54,741 nt of DNA, taken from positions 1-54,741 of the forward strand of contig JACTMU010000087.1 of the NCBI GenBank assembly GCA_014584465.1. Reading direction: 5' to 3'. A model generated the notes under the pieces. The model made no database searches, was not told the origin of the DNA, and saw only the letters and a list, made by a program, of their open reading frames with translations. Positions 35,964 to 44,408 of this stretch are shown here, piece by piece. Each line of letters opens with the position of its first letter. Within the stretch, counting starts at the first letter, position 1. A program made the translations under genes and the position numbers. The stretch comes from Pseudomonadota bacterium (GTDB lineage Bacteria > Bdellovibrionota > Bdellovibrionia > Bdellovibrionales > JACTMU01).

Positions 35964-35987
35964 TCACACAGGGACACCAACCTTTCG

Positions 35988-36377
35988 ATGGGAGCCACTC
36001 GAGATGTTGATGCGGTCTTTGTACCCTCGCAGATCATTCGAACCTTGTCGGCAAAGATTGGGATTGAAGAGGGAATTGGACCTGATTGGCTCAATGATGC
36101 CGTCAAGAGATACCTGCAAAAGGATTTTGGGCGGCAAGAGGTCCTGAATCTCTCTCATCTCAGAGTTTGGGCACCCGATGCACGTTACATGCTCTCTATG
36201 AAGTGCATCAGTGCAAGGTGGGACACAAGTGATCGCGACGATGTTCTCTTTCTGATCGGCCTTTTGAAACTCACCTCCACAGAACAAGTCTTTTCATTGA
36301 TTGAGAGCTATTATCCAAAAAATCAGATTCCGTCGAAGACTCAGTTTTTCGTTGAGGAGATCTTTGAATCCTCCTGA
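35988..36377 (+). pseudogene. Truncated DUF6036-type nucleotidyltransferase
   Basis: The protein-like part starts at GATRDVDAVFVPSQIIRTLS, which contains the TRDVDAVF metal-binding motif of AbiEii/DUF6036-type nucleotidyltransferases. It continues with WLNDAVKRYLQKDFG, the RVWAPDARYMLSMKCISARW segment and the RDDVLFLIGLL motif that are normal for the family. The preceding N-terminal part with the GG-A-x4 nucleotide-binding loop is absent; upstream in-frame sequence is antisense to the neighbouring gene fragment. Family members are often toxins of type IV or abortive-infection systems; no antitoxin gene is adjacent. Likely inactive. Confidence 0.5.
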
Positions 36378-36380
36378 GAG

Positions 36381-36400
36381 GTTTCGCGCCAGACACTATC
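36381..36400 (-). repeat. Dispersed repeat family A copy
   Basis: The minus strand reads GATAGTGTCTGGCGCGAAAC, matching the family A consensus at 18 of 20 positions. It fills the gap between the converging stops of the nucleotidyltransferase fragment and the metalloprotease gene and overlaps the last codon and stop of the latter. Confidence 0.55.
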
Positions 36401-39400
36401 TTTCGGAAAAGAGCGACAGCACCTTCAGAAGCAGATTTCTCTGTTCATAGAGTTCGGTGTAGAGGTCACTGCCCTGTGGGTCTTGAAGCTCTTCCAGGGT
36501 GCGGAGATTAATGGCAAGTCTTGCAAGGAGCCCTTCGTGGTTCAAATCCGTGATTCCAACTTCAGAGAGTGGAGAATTTCGGAACTCCTCGAGCTCCTCT
36601 TGAAGTCTCTGCACGAGGTACTCATTTCCGATCTCTTGGGCATATTTGAGCTGTTTGTTAAGGGAGTCGTGATCCCCATAGAGCGACCATTCGGGAGCCA
36701 AGAGATCAGGTCCAGCGTAGGGGCCAAGTTTCTTCTGGAAGAAACGATTTTCGATGGCCCAGTTGATCATCTCACCGACCGTGGCGCCACCTGCAGGAGG
36801 GGTCGACTCTTCGATCGCGTTGGTGGCAGCCATCTTGAGTTTTTCGGAATCGACTTGGTTGTAAGAGAGTTTGCGTTGGATTTGGTTCACTTTGTCGATC
36901 AGCTTTTTGGCCCATGTGTTGAACTTCTTAGCGATGATGTACTCCCCGGTGGGAGTTGCGTAGAGGGCCGAGGCTTCGCGAGTCTCATCAATTGAACTTA
37001 CCATGTGGGTCTGAAAGGGGGACTTACGAGCAAGGGATGCAGAGGCGTGAGAAGGGGTGTCGAGTCCTTCAAATAGATACTTTGTGGCAAGTTCCAGCAG
37101 ACGAGACTCTCCTTTGAACTTCGCAATGGGTTCTTTGAAGTCCAGGCTCTTGAAACGATCATCGTTTTTCAGGGAACTTAGGTTGAGACCATAGAGCAAT
37201 CGATTCATCAAAGAGCCCATCACCTTACCTCTAAGATCGGGTTCATCGAGAAAATTGGGATGCAACTTATAGTGGTTGTGAATCTGGGTGTCATTTCGAA
37301 ATGCAAGATAGACATAAGCATTCACACGGTCATTGAGGATTCCTGCAAGATCAATAGGATCATCTTGAGATTCAAGTGAGCGGGAGAACTTTACATCTGT
37401 GAGAGGAAATCCTGTAAGGCCCAAAAGCTCCCAGCCCCGCGAGGTGAAGTGCTGCTGAACCGAAAGGTCCTCACATCCTCGAATGATTGGAGATTTCAAT
37501 TGAAGCTGGGCTTGAAGTTCATCAAGCTCCATGGCGGTGAGATCACCATAGGCGTTGCGGGAGATGCAGGATCGATTGGGAAGTTGTGTAACATAATCAT
37601 TAAAGAAGTGAAAGACGATTCGGCTGGCAAGATGGTAATCCTCAAGGGATCGATTGAGATCTCGCGAGTTCAAAAGACCGTCCAAAAATCTGCGGTAGGA
37701 GCTTTCATCAAAACTTGTCAAATAGTTGTCATTTTCGCTCAGTGCAGAGACGAGTTGGAATCGCCACTCATCATAGATGCGTTTAAGGGGAATGAAATAG
37801 CGAGTGACTCGCCTTTGGCTGAGGGTTGAGCCAGAGGGAAGATCCTTTCGATCCCAACGGGAGTTGCTGTAGAGAATGTCCCTCTTGTACTTCATGATCA
37901 AAGAGAGGGCGATCTCACTGGGGGTTGTTCCCGTGTCCAGCTTTGCACAGAGTGGATCGGAATCAAGAGCCAGATCTGCATCAGAACAGTAGTGATACCG
38001 CTTGAGCTCTTCCCTGGAAATCTGAGCGAGAAGTTCGCGTTCAGGATCAATCGCTCGTGCAGATTGAGCTGCACCCTGAACCTCGACTTGATTTAAGTAT
38101 CCATATTTCAAAGCTGCGATGTCGTACTTTCCTGGGAAGTAGATGGAGTGGTCAGTAATATCGAGATAGTCCATGACCGAAGAGCTCTGAGGAAGATCTT
38201 GGGGGTCAACTTCAAGTTGATAAAGGGAGCTGATCTCTGAAGGATTCAAAAAGAAGTTGTCGTGGTCGATAGAGCCCTTAAAGTTGTGCTGAAGTCCAAG
38301 ATTGTGCCCAATTTCGTGAGTCAATGTACCTAAGATCTTCTCTCTCATGATTTGAGTGGCGCAACTCTCAAGAAGGTCGAGTGAGAGCTCCGAGGATCGT
38401 TCGGCTTCGGGCCGCGTGACCCAACTTACGACTTCAGGACATCGGGATTCAATTTTGTCACTCAAATTGTCGCGATCCATGGGAACTGGGTCGTAGTAAT
38501 CCTTATGATCAATGGCAAGTGGAGCTGAAAGAAGTGGGGAGGTACCAGGTTCAAGGCGGTTCAGCTTTCTTCGGACGTAGTTTTGAATGATTTCGATGAA
38601 CTGGGCCTTGATGGAGTTCTCATGAAGATTGACGCTCGCGCTGATGATTTCACCAGTGAGAGGGTCCTTGAGTGAGGGACCAAGACCAAAGTACCCATCT
38701 TGATAGGTGTAGGATCGGACCATGTTGATTGTGTTGTAACGAAGGTCACCCAGTTCGACGTCATCTTTGCCATCACTCCCGTTGAGGAGGGTGATGCGAA
38801 TGGGAAGTCCGGCCTCCGCAAAGGCTCTCTGCCAGAAGTTGATCGAGATCTCGGCAAGTTTACGAAGTTCAGGGTCTTGAGGAGTCGTGTTGGTGAAACG
38901 ATAAACTATGTCCCGTTGAGGATGAAAGCGAGTTAAGAAGAGATTCTTCTCCAGCTCATCACGTCGGAGAATCTGATAGTTGTCAATCTGAACTCTCTCC
39001 GTGGAGAAGTAGCCAAAGAGGCGGTTGTCGCTTTTGAAATAGCGTCGAACTGGATAGTCGTTGCCTGGCAGGATTCGCTTGAAGGCGTACTTGGTCTGTC
39101 GATGGGAAGCGCTATCTTGAAGTGTCACACTGAAATAGTCCTGAGCAAAACGAAGATCCACAACACTCTTTTGCGCGTGGAAAGTTGAGGATTCCTTGGC
39201 ATTTTCCCCATTGGGTGTGGTGACCAAAGTCTTTTCAAAATCAATTGCGATCAACGGACTTTCGGTCAATGTTTTTGGAGAGACTTCGAGCTCTTTCATC
39301 CCTCTTTGCAATCCATCTTGGGCCACTTGGTAGGTTTTCCAAGTGACGGGGAGGGAGATCACAGTGTCAAAATTGAGGGGATTTGCGTTGCTGACTCGTG

Positions 39401-40304
39401 GGTCTACATTGAGATCAACGCCTCGGAGTGAGTTTTGTTCTTTAAGAAATTTGATTCGATAGGCGGAGTTTACGACACCCTCTTGCGCGCTTTCAAGTTC
39501 TGTTTTGGCCTGTTCCGACTCCTTCGTCAACGTGACCGTTTGGGCGAAGTGCCACTCACCTTCAAAGTAGGAGGCAGGGTAGACGTCGGTCTTTGTGAGT
39601 GCTTCAAACAGGATGCGTTCCAAGGGGTTGATGCGAAAGTGGGTGGCACGTTGAGGATCAGATTCAGGGACTTCGATGAGAATTCGTCTCTCATCGCCCT
39701 GATCTTGCTCCTCAAGACGAAAATATCCCGATATTTTATAACCCACCAATGGGATGCGATAGGTACCGGTGGACTCTTTTTCACCATAGGTGAGTTCTTG
39801 GTAGGGAAGGTCTTCCTTGGAGGCACGCTTGAGAACTCGTAGAAAGTTTCCCGAAAGTTCGTAGAGGATCTCATACTTGTGGTTGGGGCGCCCACGAAAT
39901 TTCAGATCCTTTCCAAGAAGCTCGGCATCGGTACGATATTGAACGGGGTCAAAGGCATTGATCCGATCTTGATCTGTTGAGACCGCACTCTCGACGGTCA
40001 ACTTTTGAGCACGCGTGGTTGGAGCCTCCGTTGAGAGGTCGGGGAGGGGCTCGAGAGTTTGAAGTTCAAACCTCTTCTCGTTGTAAGCGGAGATTTGGTA
40101 GAGGCCTACGCCTTGTCCCTGGGCCAATGTGGGTTCAGACTTTTTCTTTGCGCACCCCGGGAGTGTGAGGGTCGTCGTGAGGATCCCCATCAGGACGGCA
40201 TGGGAAGCCCAGTGACACCAGCGCACTCCTGGTGGAACAGGTCGCAAAGATTTAAGAGGGGCCCTCAGTTTCCTGGGATGTTGCTTACGAGCTTTTGGGG
40301 TCAA
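36396..40304 (-). CDS. Large zinc-metalloprotease lipoprotein (metzincin type)
   Basis: A 1302-residue secreted protein. The zinc motif HEIGHNLGLQH (HExxHxxGxxH) is at about residue 663 and is followed by a Met-turn in SSSVMDYLDI about 45 residues later, which together define a metzincin. The N-terminus has a long basic stretch, then a hydrophobic segment ending TLPGC, a lipobox, so it is a lipoprotein. The TTG start at 40304 follows AAAGGAGGT at five bases and is preferred to an earlier in-frame start. The arrangement resembles the DUF5117/DUF4953 zinc-dependent proteases. A candidate sigma-54 promoter lies just upstream. It probably digests extracellular or prey proteins, but the substrate is unknown. 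Confidence 0.8.
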   Translation of the reverse strand: MTPKARKQHPRKLRAPLKSLRPVPPGVRWCHWASHAVLMGILTTTLTLPGCAKKKSEPTLAQGQGVGLYQISAYNEKRFELQTLEPLPDLSTEAPTTRAQKLTVESAVSTDQDRINAFDPVQYRTDAELLGKDLKFRGRPNHKYEILYELSGNFLRVLKRASKEDLPYQELTYGEKESTGTYRIPLVGYKISGYFRLEEQDQGDERRILIEVPESDPQRATHFRINPLERILFEALTKTDVYPASYFEGEWHFAQTVTLTKESEQAKTELESAQEGVVNSAYRIKFLKEQNSLRGVDLNVDPRVSNANPLNFDTVISLPVTWKTYQVAQDGLQRGMKELEVSPKTLTESPLIAIDFEKTLVTTPNGENAKESSTFHAQKSVVDLRFAQDYFSVTLQDSASHRQTKYAFKRILPGNDYPVRRYFKSDNRLFGYFSTERVQIDNYQILRRDELEKNLFLTRFHPQRDIVYRFTNTTPQDPELRKLAEISINFWQRAFAEAGLPIRITLLNGSDGKDDVELGDLRYNTINMVRSYTYQDGYFGLGPSLKDPLTGEIISASVNLHENSIKAQFIEIIQNYVRRKLNRLEPGTSPLLSAPLAIDHKDYYDPVPMDRDNLSDKIESRCPEVVSWVTRPEAERSSELSLDLLESCATQIMREKILGTLTHEIGHNLGLQHNFKGSIDHDNFFLNPSEISSLYQLEVDPQDLPQSSSVMDYLDITDHSIYFPGKYDIAALKYGYLNQVEVQGAAQSARAIDPERELLAQISREELKRYHYCSDADLALDSDPLCAKLDTGTTPSEIALSLIMKYKRDILYSNSRWDRKDLPSGSTLSQRRVTRYFIPLKRIYDEWRFQLVSALSENDNYLTSFDESSYRRFLDGLLNSRDLNRSLEDYHLASRIVFHFFNDYVTQLPNRSCISRNAYGDLTAMELDELQAQLQLKSPIIRGCEDLSVQQHFTSRGWELLGLTGFPLTDVKFSRSLESQDDPIDLAGILNDRVNAYVYLAFRNDTQIHNHYKLHPNFLDEPDLRGKVMGSLMNRLLYGLNLSSLKNDDRFKSLDFKEPIAKFKGESRLLELATKYLFEGLDTPSHASASLARKSPFQTHMVSSIDETREASALYATPTGEYIIAKKFNTWAKKLIDKVNQIQRKLSYNQVDSEKLKMAATNAIEESTPPAGGATVGEMINWAIENRFFQKKLGPYAGPDLLAPEWSLYGDHDSLNKQLKYAQEIGNEYLVQRLQEELEEFRNSPLSEVGITDLNHEGLLARLAINLRTLEELQDPQGSDLYTELYEQRNLLLKVLSLFSER

Positions 40305-40336
40305 GAGACCTCCTTTCGTCTCACCACGAAGTGCTA

Positions 40337-40352
40337 TGCACAGATTGTGCCC
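40337..40352 (-). promoter_or_regulatory. Candidate sigma-54 promoter of the metalloprotease gene
   Basis: On the minus strand GGGCACAATCTGTGCA keeps the invariant GG and GC dinucleotides of the -24/-12 promoter at the right spacing, with mismatches to TGGCACGnnnnTTGCW at three positions. It would start transcription about 12 bases further on, 20-25 bases before the TTG start at 40304, ahead of the Shine-Dalgarno site. Confidence 0.4.
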
Positions 40353-40490
40353 TTGCAATTCAAAAGAAAATCAAATGATTTCAACTAGATAGGATCGACT
40401 CCTGAGCGGGCCTTTGAAAAATGTTCACTCTTTATACCCAGACTTGCCCAGACTTGCCCAATCTGGCCCTTCAATGCTATCGATGGACTA

Positions 40491-40553
40491 AATAGTGGCT
40501 GGCCTGAAACCTCATGCAAATTCACTCGAAAGCAGATTTCGCGCCAGCCACTA
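40491..40553. repeat. Dispersed repeat family A, inverted pair
   Basis: A plus-strand copy AATAGTGGCTGGCCTGAAAC at 40491-40510 faces an inverted copy, TAGTGGCTGGCGCGAAA on the minus strand at 40537-40553, so the terminal TAGTGGCTGGC arms can pair. Between them lies ATGCAAATTCACTCGAAAG, which recurs at 44498-44516. The pair sits between the metalloprotease promoter and the MBL-fold gene start. Confidence 0.55.
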
Positions 40554-40570
40554 AAAGATTAGAGGAGACC

Positions 40571-41212
40571 ATGATCATGTCCCATGAGATTGAGACGATC
40601 CCTGTCACCGAGTACCAACAAAACTGCCGTGTGATTTCCAATCGAACGACTCTAAAGGCATTGGTCATCGATCCAGGTGGTGATCTGCAAAAAGTTTCGC
40701 AGTTTGTGAAGAAAAAGGGGCTTGCGGTGGAGGCCATTTTGTTGACCCATGGTCATATTGATCATGCGGGCGCTGCAGAAGACCTTCATCAAAGTTGGGG
40801 TGTCCCCATTTATGCTCATCGAGGAGATGAGTTTTTGCTCTTCAATCTTGAAGATCATGCAAAATTTTTTGGATCGAGGGCTAAAAATGTCCAAAAGATC
40901 GACCATTGTCTTCAAGATGGTGAGACGTTGGACCTTATTGATTTAAAGATCAAAGTACTCCATGCGCCGGGCCATTCTCCTGGGAGCTGCTGCTTTTTAT
41001 TCCGACTCTCAAAGTGGATGGTTGCAGTGGGTGATGTTCTCTTTGCCGGTTCCATTGGGCGCACAGACCTCTGGGGAGGAAACCACAACACGCTCATTCA
41101 GTCGATTGAAGAGAAGCTCTTGGTACTTTCTGATGATACCATTGTGATGTCGGGCCATGGACCCGACACGACGATAGGGGTTGAAAAGAGGAGCAATCCC
41201 TTTCTGCAGTAG
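40571..41212 (+). CDS. Metallo-beta-lactamase-fold hydrolase, YcbL/glyoxalase II-like
   Basis: A 213-residue cytoplasmic hydrolase. The metal-binding signature AILLTHGHIDHAGAAEDL supplies HxHxDH, the next ligand is in HAPGHSPGSCCF, and the bridging aspartate is in AVGDVLFAGSIGRTDLWGG, followed by a C-terminal SGHGPDTTIG histidine. This pattern is typical of the short YcbL-type group related to glyoxalase II; the natural substrate may be a thioester. The ATG at 40571 follows GAGGAG and gives the normal N-terminus; an upstream in-frame ATG at 40514 would translate repeat sequence and is rejected. It is followed by a 515-base gap. Confidence 0.85.
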   Translation: MIMSHEIETIPVTEYQQNCRVISNRTTLKALVIDPGGDLQKVSQFVKKKGLAVEAILLTHGHIDHAGAAEDLHQSWGVPIYAHRGDEFLLFNLEDHAKFFGSRAKNVQKIDHCLQDGETLDLIDLKIKVLHAPGHSPGSCCFLFRLSKWMVAVGDVLFAGSIGRTDLWGGNHNTLIQSIEEKLLVLSDDTIVMSGHGPDTTIGVEKRSNPFLQ

Positions 41213-41385
41213 TGCCAGGTTCCATTTGCTTATCGCAGCAAGTTAAATTCAAATCGGGTTTTGTCCGGATCTGGTAGTGTCTTCGATGTGTATGATCTCC
41301 ATTTCTATTTTCAGATCCTGGTTTTAAGGAGGCTCTCTTTTTTGAGAAAATAACTCTGTGCGTCCAGCATTTGGAACCTGGCACT
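41211..41385. repeat. Long-range inverted repeat around an intergenic spacer
   Basis: AGTGCCAGGTTCCA at 41211-41224 and its exact complement TGGAACCTGGCACT at 41372-41385 form 14-base arms separated by 147 bases. Beyond the arms a further TGC/GCA pair matches. The right arm runs into seven T residues. The left arm overlaps the stop of the upstream gene. It could be a bounded mobile element, or a large terminator-like fold for the MBL-fold gene. Confidence 0.5.
41293..41320 (-). repeat. Dispersed repeat family B copy (reverse)
   Basis: The minus strand carries CAGGATCTGAAAATAGAAAT followed by GGAGATCA, nearly identical to the right copy at 16495-16542 including the ATGGAGAT end. It lies inside the spacer of the long inverted repeat. 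Confidence 0.6.
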
Positions 41386-41541
41386 TTTTTTCATGATTTT
41401 GTTTATGAAACTGATGAAGGCACCAAGTAGTCACTTTCTTTGAAATTGCGACGAATGTCGAGTCTTGCACTAAAATGAGAATGCAAAATCATTTTCAGAG
41501 GTTAACAGTGATCCCTAATCTTTTTCTTTTTCTTTTCAAGG

Positions 41542-41557
41542 TGGCATACGAATTGCT
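41542..41557 (+). promoter_or_regulatory. Candidate sigma-54 promoter of the calcium-binding lipoprotein
   Basis: TGGCATACGAATTGCT matches the -24/-12 consensus TGGCACGnnnnTTGCW except at positions six and seven, with GG and GC at correct spacing. Transcription would begin near 41569, about 160 bases before the lipoprotein start and just ahead of the 41579-41593 hairpin. Confidence 0.5.
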
Positions 41558-41727
41558 TTGAAAGGAGTTAGCTGTGCATGAGAGCGACTCTCAATGAAGC
41601 ACTCTCTTTAGCGCAGCGGTTATGGCTAACAACAAGAGATGAATTCAGCAGGCCGTTTTTTCCCTTCTCCCAGGCCATGAACATTGAACTGTGCAACGTA
41701 GGCTTAAGAAAACAATAGGGGGTATTT

Positions 41728-42993
41728 ATGAAATCTGTGGCACTCATGACATTATTGGCGATGACAGCCCTTTCCGTCGGCTGTTCCAAAGGATCTTTGA
41801 GTAAGGTCCAAGGAGAGGGTTCTATGACCGTTGTAGATCCTCCGGCCTGTGAAGGTGATTGTGGCCAAGGTCCAGACAACCCGGGCGAACCTGGTGGCGG
41901 TGAAACTCCAACTCCCCCCCCAACTCACACCAAAATTCAGGTTAAGAACACGAAGGTGTGCACCTATCAGTGGCCAGCCATTGATGATGGCAGTGGGATC
42001 ACACAACCTGTGCCTGAGGCCACAGCAGCCGTCTATCAAGGAAAATTCTCAGGGTCTGAAGATCTTCTCTGGCTATTGAAGGATCGTCTCACCGGTGAAC
42101 CCATTGATTGCGGAGCCTTCATTCGTGACATGGCAGATCGCTTTCTGGATATTGAAAAATCTGATTTTTTCCTCAACATTCCTGCGATTCCAGGATTTGA
42201 TCCATCGGACTACATATTGGATGTCGTTCTCGACAAGAATGCAGACAAAATCTGCGACAAATTTGATGAAATTGTCGGAAGTTCTTCAAGGTTGGGTGGG
42301 CGAGACCTCCCATTTCCTCTTCCATTTGGTGCGAACAAGGCAGAAGAGGGTGGAAGTGGACCTCAGTTTGTCCTCACCACACAGCTGATTTCGGGTGTGC
42401 AAAAGGGGAATGAGGATTGCAACATCCCGCCGACCGAGGGAAACGAAAACCCAATCTGTGAATGCGATGAGCTTGAAGAGCCCCTTATGCTGGACTTCGG
42501 AGGAGACGGGATCGAACTCTCATCTGCTGCCGACGGGGTTCGATTTGACATCAGCGGGAGTGGCGAAAAGCGCCGTATGGCATGGACCAAAAAGGGAACC
42601 AATGATGCGTTCTTAGCCCGAGACATCAATAAGAATGGAAAGATCGACAACGGAGTTGAGCTCTTTGGGACCGCGACGGTCAATCCTGATCGAACTTTGG
42701 CGGCGAATGGACTTGAGGCTCTTCATGCGTTGGATTCTGATGGCAACGGCATCTACGACAAAAATGACGCTAAGTTTTCTGAACTGCTTCTCTGGTTTGA
42801 TCGCAATCACAATGGAAAGTCTGAGAAGAGTGAACTTGAGAAACTTGAAGACCGTGTTCAGTCGATCCAACTTGTCTACAAAGTGAGCGACAAATCGGAC
42901 GGGTTTGGCAACCACTTCTATGCGGAGAGCACGGCCACCCTCAAAGATGGTCAAGAGATCTACGCTGCCGATGTATGGTTGACCTTTAAATAA
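41728..42993 (+). CDS. Secreted lipoprotein with RTX/EF-hand-type calcium-binding domain
   Basis: A 421-residue lipoprotein: signal peptide MKSVALMTLLAMTALSVGC with lipobox SVGC, Cys19, then a Pro/Gly-rich linker (PDNPGEPGGGETPTPPP). The C-terminal half resembles the calcium-binding domain found in RTX and hemolysin-type exoproteins: PLMLDFGGDGIELSS, ARDINKNGKIDNGVELFG, ALDSDGNGIYDKNDAKFSEL and LWFDRNHNGKSEKSEL, the latter three being Asp-rich EF-hand-like loops. It is likely outer-membrane-anchored or secreted and Ca2+-stabilised. A sigma-54-type promoter lies upstream and its terminator (43140-43174) is separated from the stop by a MITE copy. The ATG follows GGGGGTATTT. Confidence 0.75.
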   Translation: MKSVALMTLLAMTALSVGCSKGSLSKVQGEGSMTVVDPPACEGDCGQGPDNPGEPGGGETPTPPPTHTKIQVKNTKVCTYQWPAIDDGSGITQPVPEATAAVYQGKFSGSEDLLWLLKDRLTGEPIDCGAFIRDMADRFLDIEKSDFFLNIPAIPGFDPSDYILDVVLDKNADKICDKFDEIVGSSSRLGGRDLPFPLPFGANKAEEGGSGPQFVLTTQLISGVQKGNEDCNIPPTEGNENPICECDELEEPLMLDFGGDGIELSSAADGVRFDISGSGEKRRMAWTKKGTNDAFLARDINKNGKIDNGVELFGTATVNPDRTLAANGLEALHALDSDGNGIYDKNDAKFSELLLWFDRNHNGKSEKSELEKLEDRVQSIQLVYKVSDKSDGFGNHFYAESTATLKDGQEIYAADVWLTFK

Positions 42994-43017
42994 TTTACCG
43001 GTTAATCTCGATAGATA

Positions 43018-43126
43018 GGGGCTGTCCGGTAATTCGCTTTTTGATCGATTTTGATAAGTTTTTCTTATACCGAGGCGGGCCGACGAAGGGCTAGCCAGAG
43101 GCGCTAACTCATTACCGGACAGCCCC
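43018..43126. mobile_element. Palindromic MITE-like element, internal-deletion derivative (copy 2)
   Basis: A 109-base element with the same terminal repeats (GGGGCTGTCCGGTAAT). It is identical to the reverse complement of the right side of copy 1 for about 95 bases, then jumps to the terminal repeat, lacking about 53 internal bases of the other arm. Flanks TAGATA and TAAATA match at five of six positions and may be a mutated target duplication. It is inserted between a lipoprotein stop and its terminator. Confidence 0.75.
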
Positions 43127-43139
43127 TAAATAGATGCTT

Positions 43140-43174
43140 GCCCAGATTCGTTTAAGAATCTGGGCGTTCTTTTT
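43140..43174 (+). terminator. Rho-independent terminator
   Basis: GCCCAGATTC at 43140-43149 and GAATCTGGGC at 43156-43165 form a perfect ten-base-pair stem with a six-base loop, followed by GTTCTTTTT. It is oriented for the lipoprotein gene ending at 42993, 147 bases upstream because of the mobile element. It precedes the DUF1015 gene start. Confidence 0.85.
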
Positions 43175-43187
43175 GTGGGAATTTGTT

Positions 43188-44408
43188 TTGGCATTGGTAA
43201 GACCCTTTTGTGCCCTTCGAGTCAAGTCTGAGTGGGCCGCGCAGGTGGCCTCCTTGCCCTATGATGTGGTCTCTTCTGAAGAGGCCCGGGCCATCGTCGC
43301 TCAGAATTCCAAAAGTTTTCTTCGAGTCGTAAAGCCTGAGGTGGATCTTTCCGATGGGAGAGGAGATCCCTACCATAAGGCCAAAGAGAATCTGGATCGA
43401 ATGATTCAAGAGGGATATTTTGTGTCTGACGAGAGTCCCTGCTTTTACATTTACCGTCAAACGTGGCAAGGGCGAGCTCAAACTGGGATCGTTGCAACCT
43501 GCAGCGTGGATGAGTATCTTGACGGGACCATTCTCAAACATGAACAGACGCGCCCTGATAAGGAGAATGATCGAATCTTGTTGATGGAGGCTTGTCAGAT
43601 GCAGACAGGTTTGGTCTTTCTCGCCTATAAGGCCCATCAGGAGATGGATCAGATCATGAAGAGCTGGACTCATGAAAAACCCCACTCATTTTCTTTTGTG
43701 GGAGAACATGAGGTGGAGCACACCCTTTGGGTTGTGAATGATCCTGTGATCATCGATAAGATCCAAAGAATCTTTGCCGAAATTCCCTCTCTCTATGTTG
43801 CAGATGGACATCATCGAAGTGCAGCTGCCTCAAAGGTGGCCCAGAAGATGCGAGAAAAGAGCGGAGATCGCAAGAAAGAGTACAACTATTTTCTGTCCGT
43901 TTTGTTTCCTGATAGGGATCTAAAAATTCTTGAATACAATCGGTTGGTGCGAGGGCTTGAATCCTTTCGCGTTGAAGAGTTTTTGAAGAGAATGACTCGA
44001 TATTTTTCCATCAAACCATCGCCAAAACCTTATCGTCCGCAAAAACCTCATGAGTGGGGAATGTACGTCGGTGGGAGTTGGTTTTCACTTGAGATCCACA
44101 GGGAGTTTTTGTCAGGTGACATCTACAAGGATCTCGATGTGGCACTTCTTCAGGAGTGGGTCTTCTCCAAGCAGTTTGGGATCACAGATCCTCGCCGAGA
44201 TGAGCGACTTGAGTTTGTTGGCGGCATCCGGGGCTTGAGCTATCTCCAAAACGAGGTGGATGAGGGGCGTGCTCAGATTGCCTTGGTCTGCCATCCCACT
44301 TCGATGTCCGAGCTGATGGCTGTGGCGGATCGTCGTATGATGATGCCACCCAAATCGACATGGTTTGAACCCAAACTGCTCAGTGGTCTTATTTTGCACC
44401 GTATTTAG
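43188..44408 (+). CDS. DUF1015-family protein
   Basis: A 406-residue protein of the DUF1015 family. Seen directly are the N-terminal VRPFCALRVKSEWAAQVASL followed by PYDVVSSEEARA, the mid-protein IPSLYVADGHHRSAAASKVA motif, and the C-terminal RRMMMPPKSTWFEPKLLSGL motif typical of the family. The DGHHR segment is comparable to the ParB/Srx-like nucleotide-binding loop, so kinase-like or ATP-related activity is conceivable but unproven. The TTG at 43188 is chosen as start because the longer in-frame ATG at 43134 would translate through the terminator stem. Family homologues start close to this point. It stands alone and its 3' end runs into a tandem repeat. Confidence 0.8.
   Translation: MALVRPFCALRVKSEWAAQVASLPYDVVSSEEARAIVAQNSKSFLRVVKPEVDLSDGRGDPYHKAKENLDRMIQEGYFVSDESPCFYIYRQTWQGRAQTGIVATCSVDEYLDGTILKHEQTRPDKENDRILLMEACQMQTGLVFLAYKAHQEMDQIMKSWTHEKPHSFSFVGEHEVEHTLWVVNDPVIIDKIQRIFAEIPSLYVADGHHRSAAASKVAQKMREKSGDRKKEYNYFLSVLFPDRDLKILEYNRLVRGLESFRVEEFLKRMTRYFSIKPSPKPYRPQKPHEWGMYVGGSWFSLEIHREFLSGDIYKDLDVALLQEWVFSKQFGITDPRRDERLEFVGGIRGLSYLQNEVDEGRAQIALVCHPTSMSELMAVADRRMMMPPKSTWFEPKLLSGLILHRI

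Larger units (their letters stand above)
41213..41727. other. 515-base intergenic region
   Basis: This gap contains the long inverted repeat (41211-41385), a reverse family B copy (41293-41320), a candidate sigma-54 promoter (41542-41557) and a hairpin TGAGAGCGACTCTCA at 41579-41593, which would be near the 5' end of the resulting transcript. I see no protein-coding frame that looks genuine. The 5' leader of about 160 bases ahead of the lipoprotein start could hold further regulation but no known riboswitch was recognised. Confidence 0.5.

Noticed and set aside
35754..35987. In-frame upstream extension of the nucleotidyltransferase fragment
   Set aside because: The encoded residues do not fit the family and the stretch is antisense to a more convincing minus-strand coding frame.
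43134..43187. Longer N-terminus for the DUF1015 protein beginning at ATG 43134
   Set aside because: It would translate through a strong terminator hairpin and does not match the family N-terminus.
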